From: Gemmatimonadota bacterium
GTDB lineage: Bacteria > Gemmatimonadota > Gemmatimonadetes > Palauibacterales > KS3-K002
Reading direction: 5' to 3'
DNA length: 41,824 nucleotides
Assembly (NCBI GenBank): GCA_016209945.1
Contig: JACQVD010000169.1
Span: 1-41,824 of the forward strand
Shown here: positions 30,421 to 41,824 of the stretch, piece by piece
Layout of the letters: every line of letters begins with the position of its first letter
How positions within the stretch are numbered: position 1 is the stretch's first letter
Made by a program: the position numbers and the translations under genes
Notes under the pieces: generated by a model
Told to the model about the DNA's origin: nothing
Databases searched by the model: none
Seen by the model: only the letters and a program-made list of their open reading frames with translations

Positions 30421-33400
30421 TCGCCCGGATCATCGAGCTCTGCCTCCGCTGGCGCGGGCTCGCCGTGCTCGCCGCCGTGGGCATCCTCCTGGGCGGGATC
30501 GCGGTCGTGCGCACCATGCCGATCGACGCGATCCCCGACCTCTCCGACGTGCAGGTGATCGTGTTCACCGAGGTTCCCGGACAGGCCCCGCAGGTCGTGG
30601 AGGACCAGGTCACCTATCCGCTCGTGACCGCGCTCCTGGCCGTGCCGGGTGCCAAGGTCGTGCGCGGCCAGTCGATGTTCGGCCTCTCCTTCGTGTATAT
30701 CATCTTCGAGGACGGGACCGATCTCTACTGGGCGCGCAGCCGCGTCCTGGAGTACCTGAACTCCGCCGTGGCCCAGCTCCCGGACGGCGTGCGGCCGCAA
30801 CTCGGTCCCGACGCGACCGGCGTGGGCTGGGTGTACCAGTATGCCGTCGTCGGGGAGGGCTACTCCATCGACCAGCTCCGCTCCATCCAGGACTGGTACC
30901 TGCGATTCGGGCTCCAGCAGGTCCCGGGCGTGGCGGAGGTGGCCAGCGTCGGCGGCTTCGTGAAGCAGTACCAGGTGCTCCTGGATCCGGCCAAGCTCCT
31001 GGGGTTCAGCATCACGGCCGATCAGGTGATCCATACCGTCCGCACCTCCAACATCGACGTCGGCGCCCGGACGATCGAGGTGGCGGGCGGCGACTACATG
31101 GTGCGCGGGCTCGGCTACTTCCGGAGCGTGAGCGACATCGCGACGCTGGCGGTGGGCGTGGGTCCGGACGGCGTGCCCGTCCGGGTGCGCGACGTCGCCA
31201 CGGTGACGCTCGGACCGGACATCCGCCTCGGGATCGCGGAGCTGAACGGAAGGGGCGAGGCGGTGGGCGGCGTCGTGGTCATGCGCTACGGCCAGAACGC
31301 GCTGGGGGTGATCCAGGGGGTCAAAGCGAAACTCGCCGAGCTGTCCCGGGGTCTGCCGGCCGGCGTGCGCGTGGTGACCACGTACGACCGGTCGAATCTC
31401 ATCTATCGCGCGGTCCGCACCCTGTGGCGGACCCTCCTGGAGGAGTCGGTCATCGTGGCGCTCGCCTGCGTGCTCTTTCTCTGGCACGCGCGCAGCGCCC
31501 TCGTCGCCATCGCCATCCTCCCTCTCGGGATCGCCGCGGCCCTCGCCGCCACGCGCTGGATCGGTGTGAACGCCAACATCATGAGCCTCGGGGGGATCGC
31601 CATCGCGATCGGCGCCATGATCGACGCGGCGATCGTGATGATCGAGAACATGCACAAGCACATCGAGCGCGAGCCCGAGCGATCGCGCTGGGAGCTGGCG
31701 GCTCTCTCCGCCCGCGAGGTGGGCCCCGCCCTCTTCGTGTCGCTCGTCATCATCACCCTCTCCTTCCTGCCGGTCTTCACGCTGGAAGCCCAGGAAGGGC
31801 GTCTCTTCCGGCCGCTCGCCCTCACCAAGACCTTCGCCATGGCGGCCGCCGCGCTCCTCTCCATCACGGTCGTCCCCGTCTTCATGGGGCTCTTCGTCCG
31901 GGGCCCGATTCGAGGCGAGCAGGAGAACCCGCTCAACCGGTGGGCGATCCGTCTCTACCGCCCGGCGCTCCGGTGGGCGCTGGCGCACCGTTTGTGGGTG
32001 ATCGGCGGCGCCGCCCTGCTCCTGCTGGCGACCCTGTGGCCGTTCTCGCGCCTCGGGAGCGAGTTCATGCCGCCGCTCGACGAAGGCTCCCTCATGTACA
32101 TGCCGAATACGATTCCCGGAGTCTCGGTCGAGCAGCAGCGCCGTCTCCTCCAGAAGCAGGACAGCATCCTCATGAGCTTCCCCGAGGTGGAGTCCGTGTG
32201 GGGGAAGGCCGGGCGCGCGCGCACCGCCACCGATCCGGCCCCCATCTCGATGGTGGAGACGATCGTCAACCTCAGAGATCCCTCGGAGTGGCCCGAGCGA
32301 CTTTCCCAGGAGGAGCTGATCGCCAAGATGGATCGCAGGCTGCGGTTCACAGGCGTCGTGAATACCTGGACGATGCCGATCAAGAACCGGACCGAGATGC
32401 TCTCCACCGGCATCCGCACGACGCTCGGCATCAAGGTCTTCGGGCCCGACCTCAAGACCATCGAGAGGATCGGCGGCGAGATCGAGAGCCGCCTCGCCAC
32501 GCTCCCCGGCACCGCCTCCATCTACGCCGAGCGGTCGTTCGGCGGCCGGTACCTCGACATCCGGCCGGACCGGGAGGCGATCGCGCGGTATGGGCTCACG
32601 GTGGGACAGGTCCAGGAGGTCACCGCTACAGCGATCGGCGGGATGAACATCACGACCACCGTGGAGGGACGCGAGCGCTATCCTGTGCAGGTCCGCTACG
32701 CACGCAGCCTGCGCGACGACCCCCTTCGGCTGGAGCAGGTTCTCGTCTCCACGCCGTATGGCGCGCAGGTCCCGCTTGGCCAGCTCGCGAGCATCCGGTT
32801 CACCGCGGGGGCGCCCATGATCAAGAGCGAGAACGCGGAACTCGTGGGTACGGTCTTCATCGACGTACGGGGCCGTGACGTGGGGAGCTACGTTCGAGAG
32901 GCCCGCGAGACCGTGGAGCGCGAGATCACACTGCCACCCGGGTACCGCCTGGTGTGGAGCGGCCAGTTCGAGGCGATGGAGCGGGTGAGGCGCCGCTTAC
33001 AGGTCGTCATCCCGCTAACCATCGGTATCATCGCCCTCCTTCTGTACCTCAATTTTCGCCAACCGGCAGAAGTGGGGCTCGTCCTCGCGTCCCTCCCCTT
33101 CGCGCTCGTGGGGGGTGTGTGGCTCATGTGGCTCCTCGGCTACAACCTGTCGGTCGCGGTCGCGGTCGGGTTCATCGCCCTCGCTGGGGTGGCCGCTGAG
33201 ATCGGCGTCGTGATGCTCGTGTACCTGGACCGCGCGTGGGCCGATCGGGGTGGGCATTCCCTGGAAGAGGTGATCGAGCGGGGCGCCGTCCTGCGCGTGC
33301 GCCCGATCCTCATGACGGTCACGGCCATCATCGCCGGCCTCTTCCCCATCCTGTGGATCCACGGCACCGGGGCTTCCGTCATGAAAAGGATCGCAGCCCC

Positions 33401-33548
33401 GATGATCGGCGGGATGGTGACGGCCACGGTCCTGGCCCTGATCGTGGTTCCGGTGCTCTACTACCTGTGGCGGCGCCGCGGCCTGCCGCCCGTTCAGGCC
33501 ACGGCGTCAGAAGGCGAACCACCTCACGGAGGTGTCGCGCTCGAGTGA
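30417..33548 (+). CDS. cusA: CusA/CzcA family heavy-metal RND efflux pump (Cu/Ag type)
   Basis: 1043 residues, full length, with twelve membrane helices in two sets split by two large periplasmic loops. The helix 4 motif A-I-A-I-G-A-M-I-D-A-A-I-V-M-I-E-N is the monovalent-metal (Cu/Ag) form rather than the D-F-G-type of zinc pumps. The N-terminal I-D-A-I-P-D-L-S-D-V-Q-V and the end-of-protein R-P-I-L-M-T-V segment are also family marks. With the adaptor and TolC protein it exports Cu(I)/Ag(I) from periplasm to outside. Its last 25 bases overlap the convergent SnoaL-like gene. Confidence 0.95.
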   Translation: MIARIIELCLRWRGLAVLAAVGILLGGIAVVRTMPIDAIPDLSDVQVIVFTEVPGQAPQVVEDQVTYPLVTALLAVPGAKVVRGQSMFGLSFVYIIFEDGTDLYWARSRVLEYLNSAVAQLPDGVRPQLGPDATGVGWVYQYAVVGEGYSIDQLRSIQDWYLRFGLQQVPGVAEVASVGGFVKQYQVLLDPAKLLGFSITADQVIHTVRTSNIDVGARTIEVAGGDYMVRGLGYFRSVSDIATLAVGVGPDGVPVRVRDVATVTLGPDIRLGIAELNGRGEAVGGVVVMRYGQNALGVIQGVKAKLAELSRGLPAGVRVVTTYDRSNLIYRAVRTLWRTLLEESVIVALACVLFLWHARSALVAIAILPLGIAAALAATRWIGVNANIMSLGGIAIAIGAMIDAAIVMIENMHKHIEREPERSRWELAALSAREVGPALFVSLVIITLSFLPVFTLEAQEGRLFRPLALTKTFAMAAAALLSITVVPVFMGLFVRGPIRGEQENPLNRWAIRLYRPALRWALAHRLWVIGGAALLLLATLWPFSRLGSEFMPPLDEGSLMYMPNTIPGVSVEQQRRLLQKQDSILMSFPEVESVWGKAGRARTATDPAPISMVETIVNLRDPSEWPERLSQEELIAKMDRRLRFTGVVNTWTMPIKNRTEMLSTGIRTTLGIKVFGPDLKTIERIGGEIESRLATLPGTASIYAERSFGGRYLDIRPDREAIARYGLTVGQVQEVTATAIGGMNITTTVEGRERYPVQVRYARSLRDDPLRLEQVLVSTPYGAQVPLGQLASIRFTAGAPMIKSENAELVGTVFIDVRGRDVGSYVREARETVEREITLPPGYRLVWSGQFEAMERVRRRLQVVIPLTIGIIALLLYLNFRQPAEVGLVLASLPFALVGGVWLMWLLGYNLSVAVAVGFIALAGVAAEIGVVMLVYLDRAWADRGGHSLEEVIERGAVLRVRPILMTVTAIIAGLFPILWIHGTGASVMKRIAAPMIGGMVTATVLALIVVPVLYYLWRRRGLPPVQATASEGEPPHGGVALE

Positions 33549-34018
33549 TCGTGCACGATCCTCCACCCCTCGGGGCTCCTCTTCAGCACAAGGGTGAACA
33601 CGCCCGTCGCCGTCGTCACGTCGCCCTGAAAGAGCACGTAGCGCGCCGTGGCGAGCCCGAGGTCAGGGGCGAGCAGTCGGGTCTCGAGGCCTTCAAAGCG
33701 AAGCGAATCGCGGGACGCGCCGGGCTCGAAGAGCGGAACGTATCGCACGCGGATGGCATCCCAGCCGCGGAGGAGCCCGCTGGCGCCGATATAGGACGTC
33801 TCCGGTGAACGCTCGTACCACCGCAGGAAGCCGTCCAGGTCACCCGCGTTCCACGACCTGGCAGATTCGGTGAGCAGGCTGTCCACCGCGGCCGCCAACT
33901 GACGCGCATCGCCCCTTCCAGCCGTCTCGGAGTCGTCCGCCCGGCATGCCGCGATGACGACCGCGAGAAAGCAGATGGCCCACCACAGGCCGGGTCGCGC
34001 TATCATGCGTCGCGTCAC
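33524..34018 (-). CDS. SnoaL/NTF2-like (DUF4440-type) lipoprotein
   Basis: 164 residues from GTG 34018, overlapping the oxidoreductase stop by four bases; an ATG at 34006 is an alternative. The N-terminus ends in the lipobox-like V-I-A-A-C. The mature part has the cone-shaped NTF2 pattern: [19 protein letters not shown], then [14 protein letters not shown], and [19 protein letters not shown]. Such domains bind small ligands or act as isomerases; the ligand is unknown. It is the last gene of a minus-strand set of three. Confidence 0.82.
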   Translation of the reverse strand: MTRRMIARPGLWWAICFLAVVIAACRADDSETAGRGDARQLAAAVDSLLTESARSWNAGDLDGFLRWYERSPETSYIGASGLLRGWDAIRVRYVPLFEPGASRDSLRFEGLETRLLAPDLGLATARYVLFQGDVTTATGVFTLVLKRSPEGWRIVHDHSSATPP

Positions 34019-34983
34019 GGGACCAGAAGCAGTTTCCCGGCGGTCTTGCGCCCTTCCAGATCGCGGTGCGCCTCCGCGGCCGCCTCCAGGGGATACGTCT
34101 TGTGGATGCGGAGTCCAAGCTCACCGGAGACAATCCAGTCGAACAGGTCCTCCGCCCGCTGGAGAAGTTCCGCGCGATCGGCCACGTAGTGCGCGAGAGC
34201 GGGGCGCGTGATGAACAGCGAGCCCTTCGAGGCCAGCCGACCCAGCTCGAGGGGCGGCACCGGGCCGCTCGACTGGCCGAAGAGCACGAGGGCGCCGCGC
34301 GGCCGCAGGCAGTTCAGGCTTCTCTCGAAGCTGGCCGCCCCTACCGAGTCGTACACCACGTCCACGCCGCGCCCGCCAGTGATCCTCTTCACCTCGCCTT
34401 CGAAGTCCGTCTCCGTGTACAGGATCGCGTGATCCGCACCAGCCTCCTGGGCGAGGCGGGCTTTCTCCTCGGTCGAAACCGTTCCGATCACGGTCGCACC
34501 GAGCCGCTTCGCGAGCTGTACCAGCAGGAGCCCCACCCCGCCTGCCGCGGCGTGCACGAGCGCCGTCTCGCCCTGGCGCAGCGAATACGTGCTGTGCGTC
34601 AGGTAGTGGGCCGTGAGCCCCTGGAGCAGCGCCGCGGCTGCCGATCGCGTGTCGAGGGAGTCCGGGATCGGAACGAGCTTCCACGCGGGCACGACCGCGT
34701 GCTCGGCGTATGCGCCCGGCTGCATCACATACGCGACGCGATCCCCTTCGCGTACCTGTGCGAGACCCGAGGCCACCGTTTCCACGACGCCCGCCGCCTC
34801 CACGCCGGGGGTGAACGGGAGCGAGAGCGGGTAGAGCCCTGTGCGGTGGTAGACGTCGATGAAGTTCACCCCCGCCGCCTCGATCCTGACGAGCACTTCC
34901 CCATCGCCCGGCGCCGGGGTGGGAATATCCTCGCGGGACAGCACCTCGGGACCGCCGTAGGCGTGAACGCGGATCGCCTTCAT
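34015..34983 (-). CDS. qor: NADPH:quinone oxidoreductase (zinc-free MDR family)
   Basis: 322 residues from ATG 34983, close to the 327 of E. coli QOR. The GroES-like part has [18 protein letters not shown] and lacks the zinc ligands. The nucleotide fold shows [15 protein letters not shown] (the A-A-x-G-G-V-G motif) followed by S-T-E-E-K-A-R-L-A, which suits NADPH. The protein reduces quinones or enones in the cytoplasm. It starts ten bases after the sorbosone dehydrogenase-like gene and overlaps the lipoprotein gene. Confidence 0.93.
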   Translation of the reverse strand: MKAIRVHAYGGPEVLSREDIPTPAPGDGEVLVRIEAAGVNFIDVYHRTGLYPLSLPFTPGVEAAGVVETVASGLAQVREGDRVAYVMQPGAYAEHAVVPAWKLVPIPDSLDTRSAAAALLQGLTAHYLTHSTYSLRQGETALVHAAAGGVGLLLVQLAKRLGATVIGTVSTEEKARLAQEAGADHAILYTETDFEGEVKRITGGRGVDVVYDSVGAASFERSLNCLRPRGALVLFGQSSGPVPPLELGRLASKGSLFITRPALAHYVADRAELLQRAEDLFDWIVSGELGLRIHKTYPLEAAAEAHRDLEGRKTAGKLLLVP

Positions 34984-34993
34984 ATGCTGAGAG

Positions 34994-36292
34994 TTACGGG
35001 CTCCCGACGTACACAATCCTGAAGATCGCGCCGCCCTGGTCGTCGGCGACGTAGAGCGAGCCGTGCGGCCCCTCGGCGAGGCCCGTTGGCCGGTGCCGTG
35101 CAGCCTGGGGGCTCTTCTCCGGCCCCGCGAACCCGTCGGCGAAGGTTTCGTACGCGCCGGCGATCCCGCGGCGGGAGAACGGGACGAACACAACTCTGTA
35201 CCCATCCTGCGGGAGTGGCGCGCGGTTCCAGGAGCCGCGAAACGCGACGAAAGCCCCACCTCGGTACCGTGCGGGGAACTGGACTCCGCTGTAGAAGACG
35301 AGCCCATCCGGCGCCCAGTGCGCCGGAAGCCCCAGGATCGGATTCTTCGCCTTCGCACAGCGATCCTGCCGCTTGCCATCGCCTCCGTACTCGGGTGCCA
35401 GCACCTTTTTGCGGAGGTCTACGTCGTAGTAACAGTAGGGCCATCCGAAGTCGTCGCCGCGCTCGATGCGCACGAACTCCTCCGCCGGGTTCTCGGCACT
35501 CTTCACGGAGTCGAAAGGCGCCGGCCAGTTCTGGTACAACTGATCGCGTCCATGCTGCACGCCGTAGAGGGCGCCGTCAGGCCCTAGGGCGAGCGCTACG
35601 ATGTTCCGCAGGCCCGTGGCAAACCTCTGGCCGTCTTCCTGGCGCTGCCCCAGCCCGTTCGCATCGAATCGCCAGATCCCGGCCCGTCGGTCGAGATCGG
35701 GACAAGGGTCAAGGCCAGGAGATCCCGGCTTCCGGTCCTCGCGCTGGCATGCGTTGGACGGTGCCCCGATGTTGACGTACAGGCTGCCGTCAGGGCCGAG
35801 GGCTATGCTCTTCGCCCGGTGGCTGCGGTCTGCGGGGAGATCCCTTACGATCGTGTCGGCCGCTCCCGTGGCGTGAAGAAGTCCCCGGGCGTACCGGTAA
35901 CGCAGGACGGCGTTGTCCGGTGCGAAGTACAGATAGCCAGGCGCGAACGCGATGCCGGTGCCGCCCGGCTCGGTCCGCGCGAACCAGAACGCGATGTCGG
36001 CCCGCCCGTCCCCCGTCGTATCGCGGAGCGCCATGACACCGCCGGTGTCGCCCCGGATCGCCACGAAGATGTCACCGTTCTGCGCCACGACGAGGTGACG
36101 CGCCCGCCCGATGCCCTCCACCACTTTGAACGCGCAGAAACCCGGTTGGAGTGTCAGGCCCGCGTTGTCCGGGTCGCACAGCGCCGTGGGTGCTTGCGCC
36201 GGAGCCGAGGTCGGGCTCCCTGCCCAGAGGGCAGCAACGAGGGGTCCGGCGCGGTACACGCGCCGCATCTTGACGATCATTGCCATGGGCAT
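34994..36292 (-). CDS. Sorbosone dehydrogenase-type PQQ-dependent sugar dehydrogenase
   Basis: 432 residues from ATG 36292, supported by GGGAGAG five or so bases upstream; the frame is open to 36460, but the minus-strand promoter lies within that stretch. A signal peptide ends near A-P-A-Q-A. The body is a six-bladed propeller of the soluble glucose/sorbosone dehydrogenase family: [39 protein letters not shown] and [11 protein letters not shown]. It probably oxidises a sugar or aldehyde in the periplasm with PQQ. No PQQ synthesis genes are visible here. Confidence 0.88.
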   Translation of the reverse strand: MPMAMIVKMRRVYRAGPLVAALWAGSPTSAPAQAPTALCDPDNAGLTLQPGFCAFKVVEGIGRARHLVVAQNGDIFVAIRGDTGGVMALRDTTGDGRADIAFWFARTEPGGTGIAFAPGYLYFAPDNAVLRYRYARGLLHATGAADTIVRDLPADRSHRAKSIALGPDGSLYVNIGAPSNACQREDRKPGSPGLDPCPDLDRRAGIWRFDANGLGQRQEDGQRFATGLRNIVALALGPDGALYGVQHGRDQLYQNWPAPFDSVKSAENPAEEFVRIERGDDFGWPYCYYDVDLRKKVLAPEYGGDGKRQDRCAKAKNPILGLPAHWAPDGLVFYSGVQFPARYRGGAFVAFRGSWNRAPLPQDGYRVVFVPFSRRGIAGAYETFADGFAGPEKSPQAARHRPTGLAEGPHGSLYVADDQGGAIFRIVYVGSP

Positions 36293-36359
36293 CGTCTCTC
36301 CCACCGAGTTGTCGCTCTGGACACCCGCCGCGTCGCGGCGTCCGGAAACCAGGACGGCG

Positions 36360-36388
36360 AGTTTAGTGGGCTCGCCCCAAAGCGTCCA
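36360..36388 (-). promoter_or_regulatory. Candidate promoter of the sorbosone dehydrogenase operon (TGGACG-N17-TAAACT)
   Basis: On the minus strand TGGACG (36383-36388) and TAAACT (36360-36365) are 17 bases apart. Transcription would begin near 36353, about 60 bases before the ATG at 36292. The -35 box is only a moderate match. Confidence 0.35.
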
Positions 36389-36400
36389 GGGCAACCGCTT

Positions 36401-36429
36401 TTGACATCGCGTGCGCCCCGCCGTAGTGT
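36401..36429 (+). promoter_or_regulatory. Promoter of the soxC-soxD region (TTGACA-N17-TAGTGT)
   Basis: A perfect -35 TTGACA (36401-36406), 17 bases, and TAGTGT (36424-36429). This is the clearest promoter in the window and fixes the -10 pattern as TAGNNT. Start near 36436; the ATG at 36493 has GAAGGGG upstream. Confidence 0.7.
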
Positions 36430-36492
36430 GCACGCCGATCCAAGCTGACCGCCGCCACATCGTCCTTCCAATTTCCGAAGGGGCCAGTCACG

Positions 36493-37196
36493 ATGCGCGA
36501 GGCTCACCGACTTCCGCGGGATTACGACCAGAATCCCGGCAACGCTCCGAAGATGTTCATGACGCGCCGTTCCCTGCTCGCCGGCACGGCCGGGGCCATC
36601 GGCGGCGCGATTCTGAAGAAGGCGAGCGCCGTCGCCGGGCAGGTGCCGGCTAGCGAAGCCCGGCCGGAAGTGCCGGCCGATCCCACGAAGCTCCAGGGGC
36701 GCCCGGCCAGCAAGCTCGGCGAGCGCTCGCGGTTCGAGCAGCCACGGCGTGTTGCGAACAAGAGCCCCCAGGGGTTCTCCCTGACGCCTCTCCAGGACCT
36801 CGATGGGATCATCACACCTTCTGCTTCGTGGAATGCTCGGGCAACGGATTCCTGGCCTGGCGGGAGCACTGGTGGGAGATCACCGGGATCGCGTGGAGCG
36901 GGCGCGGCAGGATCACGCGCGTGGACGTCAGCACGGATGGCGGCCGGACGTGGGAGCAGGCGGAGCTCCAAGACCCGGTCCTCCCGATGTGCCACACCCG
37001 TTTCCGTTATCTCTGGAAGTGGAAGGGCGGCGAAGCGGTCTTAATGAGCCAGGCGGTCGACGAGACCCGCTATGTCCAGCCGACGCTCGAGCAGTACTTG
37101 GCGGCGCGCGGCCCTGGGACGTCCCACCACTTCAACTATATCCGAGCCTGGAAGGTGCATCCCGACGGGACCGTTGACTTCGCAGTCGAAGGGTGA
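36493..37196 (+). pseudogene. soxC: SoxC sulfane dehydrogenase remnant, internally deleted and frameshifted
   Basis: From ATG 36493 the first frame gives a Tat-type leader (T-R-R-S-L-L-A-G-T) and the conserved S-P-Q-G-F-S-L-T-P-L-Q-D-L-D-G-I-I-T-P-S. Near 36818-36824 the frame changes to F-V-E-C-S-G-N-G-F, which carries the Cys that holds the molybdenum cofactor. A few residues later it reads W-E-I-T-G-I-A-W-S-G-R-G, the start of the C-terminal dimer domain, and continues to a TGA at 37194-37196. A normal SoxC is about 430 residues; most of the cofactor domain is missing at two joins. The first frame runs on to 37044 as nonsense. soxD follows intact, overlapping by GTGA. A sequencing or assembly error cannot be excluded. 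Confidence 0.78.
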
Positions 37197-37825
37197 GGCC
37201 CGGCGTGCCCACGAGAGTCCCGCGTCTCGCCGGCTGCTGCGCGGCGCCAGGGCGTCTCGGCGCGTGGAGCGCCTGCGTGACGCTCGTTTGCCTCCTCGCC
37301 GTGCCCACTGGGTGCGACAGGGAGGAGCAACCGCCCGAGATCTTCGCCTTCGGCCGGCCTGCCACGCCCGAGGAGATCCGGGCCTGGGATATCGACGTCA
37401 TGCCCGACGGGACGGGCCTCCCGCCGGGGAGCGGGACAGTGGTCCAGGGAGCGAAGGTGTTCGCGGAGAAGTGCGCGCTCTGCCACGGCCCGACCGGTCG
37501 CGAAGGCCCCTTCGACCCCCTGGTCGGACGTGAGCCCAGGGAGGGGTTCCCCTTCGGCCGCGATCCCACGCTCACACGGACAATCGGGAACTACTGGCCC
37601 TATGCCACGACCCTGTACGACTACATCAACCGGGCGATGCCCCTGAACGCGCCCGGCTCCCTCACGCCCGACGAGGTCTACAGCCTCGTCGCCTACCTCC
37701 TCTTCCTGAACGAGATCGTCCCCGAAGACGCCGTCATGAACGCGCAGACGCTCCCGCAGGTCACGATGCCCGCGCGGGACCGCTTCGTCTTGGACAACCG
37801 GCGAGGTGGACAGGAGATCCGGTAG
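37193..37825 (+). CDS. soxD: SoxD-like c-type cytochrome (lipoprotein)
   Basis: 210 residues from GTG 37193. The N-terminal signal ends L-A-V-P-T-G-C, a lipobox. F-G-R-P-A-T-P-E-E-I-R-A-W-D-I-D-V and D-G-T-G-L-P-P-G-S-G-T-V-V-Q-G are diagnostic of SoxD. One haem site is present, C-A-L-C-H, with a probable Met ligand further on (N-R-A-M-P-L-N-A-P). SoxD takes electrons from SoxC during oxidation of the sulfane group on SoxYZ. It is shorter than the diheme forms, like other one-haem SoxD proteins. Since soxC is broken, it may have no partner here. Confidence 0.9.
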   Translation: MRPGVPTRVPRLAGCCAAPGRLGAWSACVTLVCLLAVPTGCDREEQPPEIFAFGRPATPEEIRAWDIDVMPDGTGLPPGSGTVVQGAKVFAEKCALCHGPTGREGPFDPLVGREPREGFPFGRDPTLTRTIGNYWPYATTLYDYINRAMPLNAPGSLTPDEVYSLVAYLLFLNEIVPEDAVMNAQTLPQVTMPARDRFVLDNRRGGQEIR

Positions 37826-37837
37826 GAACGACCGCGG

Positions 37838-41824
<3,987 letters not shown>

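Overview
This 41.8 kb window is high-GC bacterial DNA, densely coded on both strands, with no tRNA, rRNA, CRISPR array or insertion sequence that I can see. Futalosine-route menaquinone genes (mqnE, mqnC), large exported TolB/amidohydrolase and prolyl-oligopeptidase enzymes, a Cu/Ag RND pump and Sox genes suggest a free-living Gram-negative from a group such as Gemmatimonadota or a neighbouring soil/sediment phylum. The phylum is inference. Housekeeping promoters look like TTGNNN-N16-18-TAGNNT, and some appear to start at or next to the ATG.

Layout, left to right. 1-821: end of an unrecognised gene. 960-5254: a STAND-type ATPase/TPR protein overlapping a peptide-binding lipoprotein. 5510-11035: a coupled operon of a GAF-GAF-TM-HlyD fusion, an RND-type adaptor lipoprotein, a PqqD-M50 protease-HlyD fusion and a Crp/FNR regulator. 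11273-15637: two near-identical small genes (59 and 60 residues) with shared promoter block, ribosome binding site, leader-like N-terminus and terminator core but different basic tails, bracketing a zinc-ribbon adenylate cyclase/ATPase/TPR protein and a DUF3307 membrane protein. 15708-18188 (minus): purE-like, ispF, dedA, xerD. 18364-20627 (minus): mqnE, mqnC. 20741-22309: DUF72 and DUF1499 proteins. 22326-22688: remnants of an NSS transporter and of an FxsA-like gene reading away from overlapping promoters. 22754-25953: GNAT transferase, N-succinylamino acid racemase-like enzyme and M20 hydrolase. 25971-33548: an outer-membrane barrel, a Cys-rich exported protein and a CusCBA-type pump. 33524-36292 (minus): sorbosone dehydrogenase-like, quinone oxidoreductase, SnoaL-like lipoprotein. 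36493-37825: a decayed soxC with an intact soxD. 37838-41824 (minus): a prolyl-oligopeptidase catalytic end fused in frame to a TolB-propeller amidohydrolase, open at the window edge.

The most interesting unit is 5.3-15.7 kb. A PqqD-like domain (the kind that binds precursor-peptide leaders), an intramembrane protease and three HlyD-type adaptor modules lie next to twin small genes with conserved leader and variable cationic tail. A Crp-type regulator whose recognition helix predicts GTGA half-sites is followed immediately by a perfect GTGA-N6-TCAC palindrome, and both small genes carry GTCAC/GTGAT elements at fixed spacing. I propose a Crp-controlled peptide maturation and export system; this is inference.

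A second theme is internal deletion: the NSS, FxsA and SoxC genes keep their ends but lack middles, and the peptidase-amidohydrolase fusion lies at a comparable junction. These could be genome decay or assembly artefacts and should be checked against reads.
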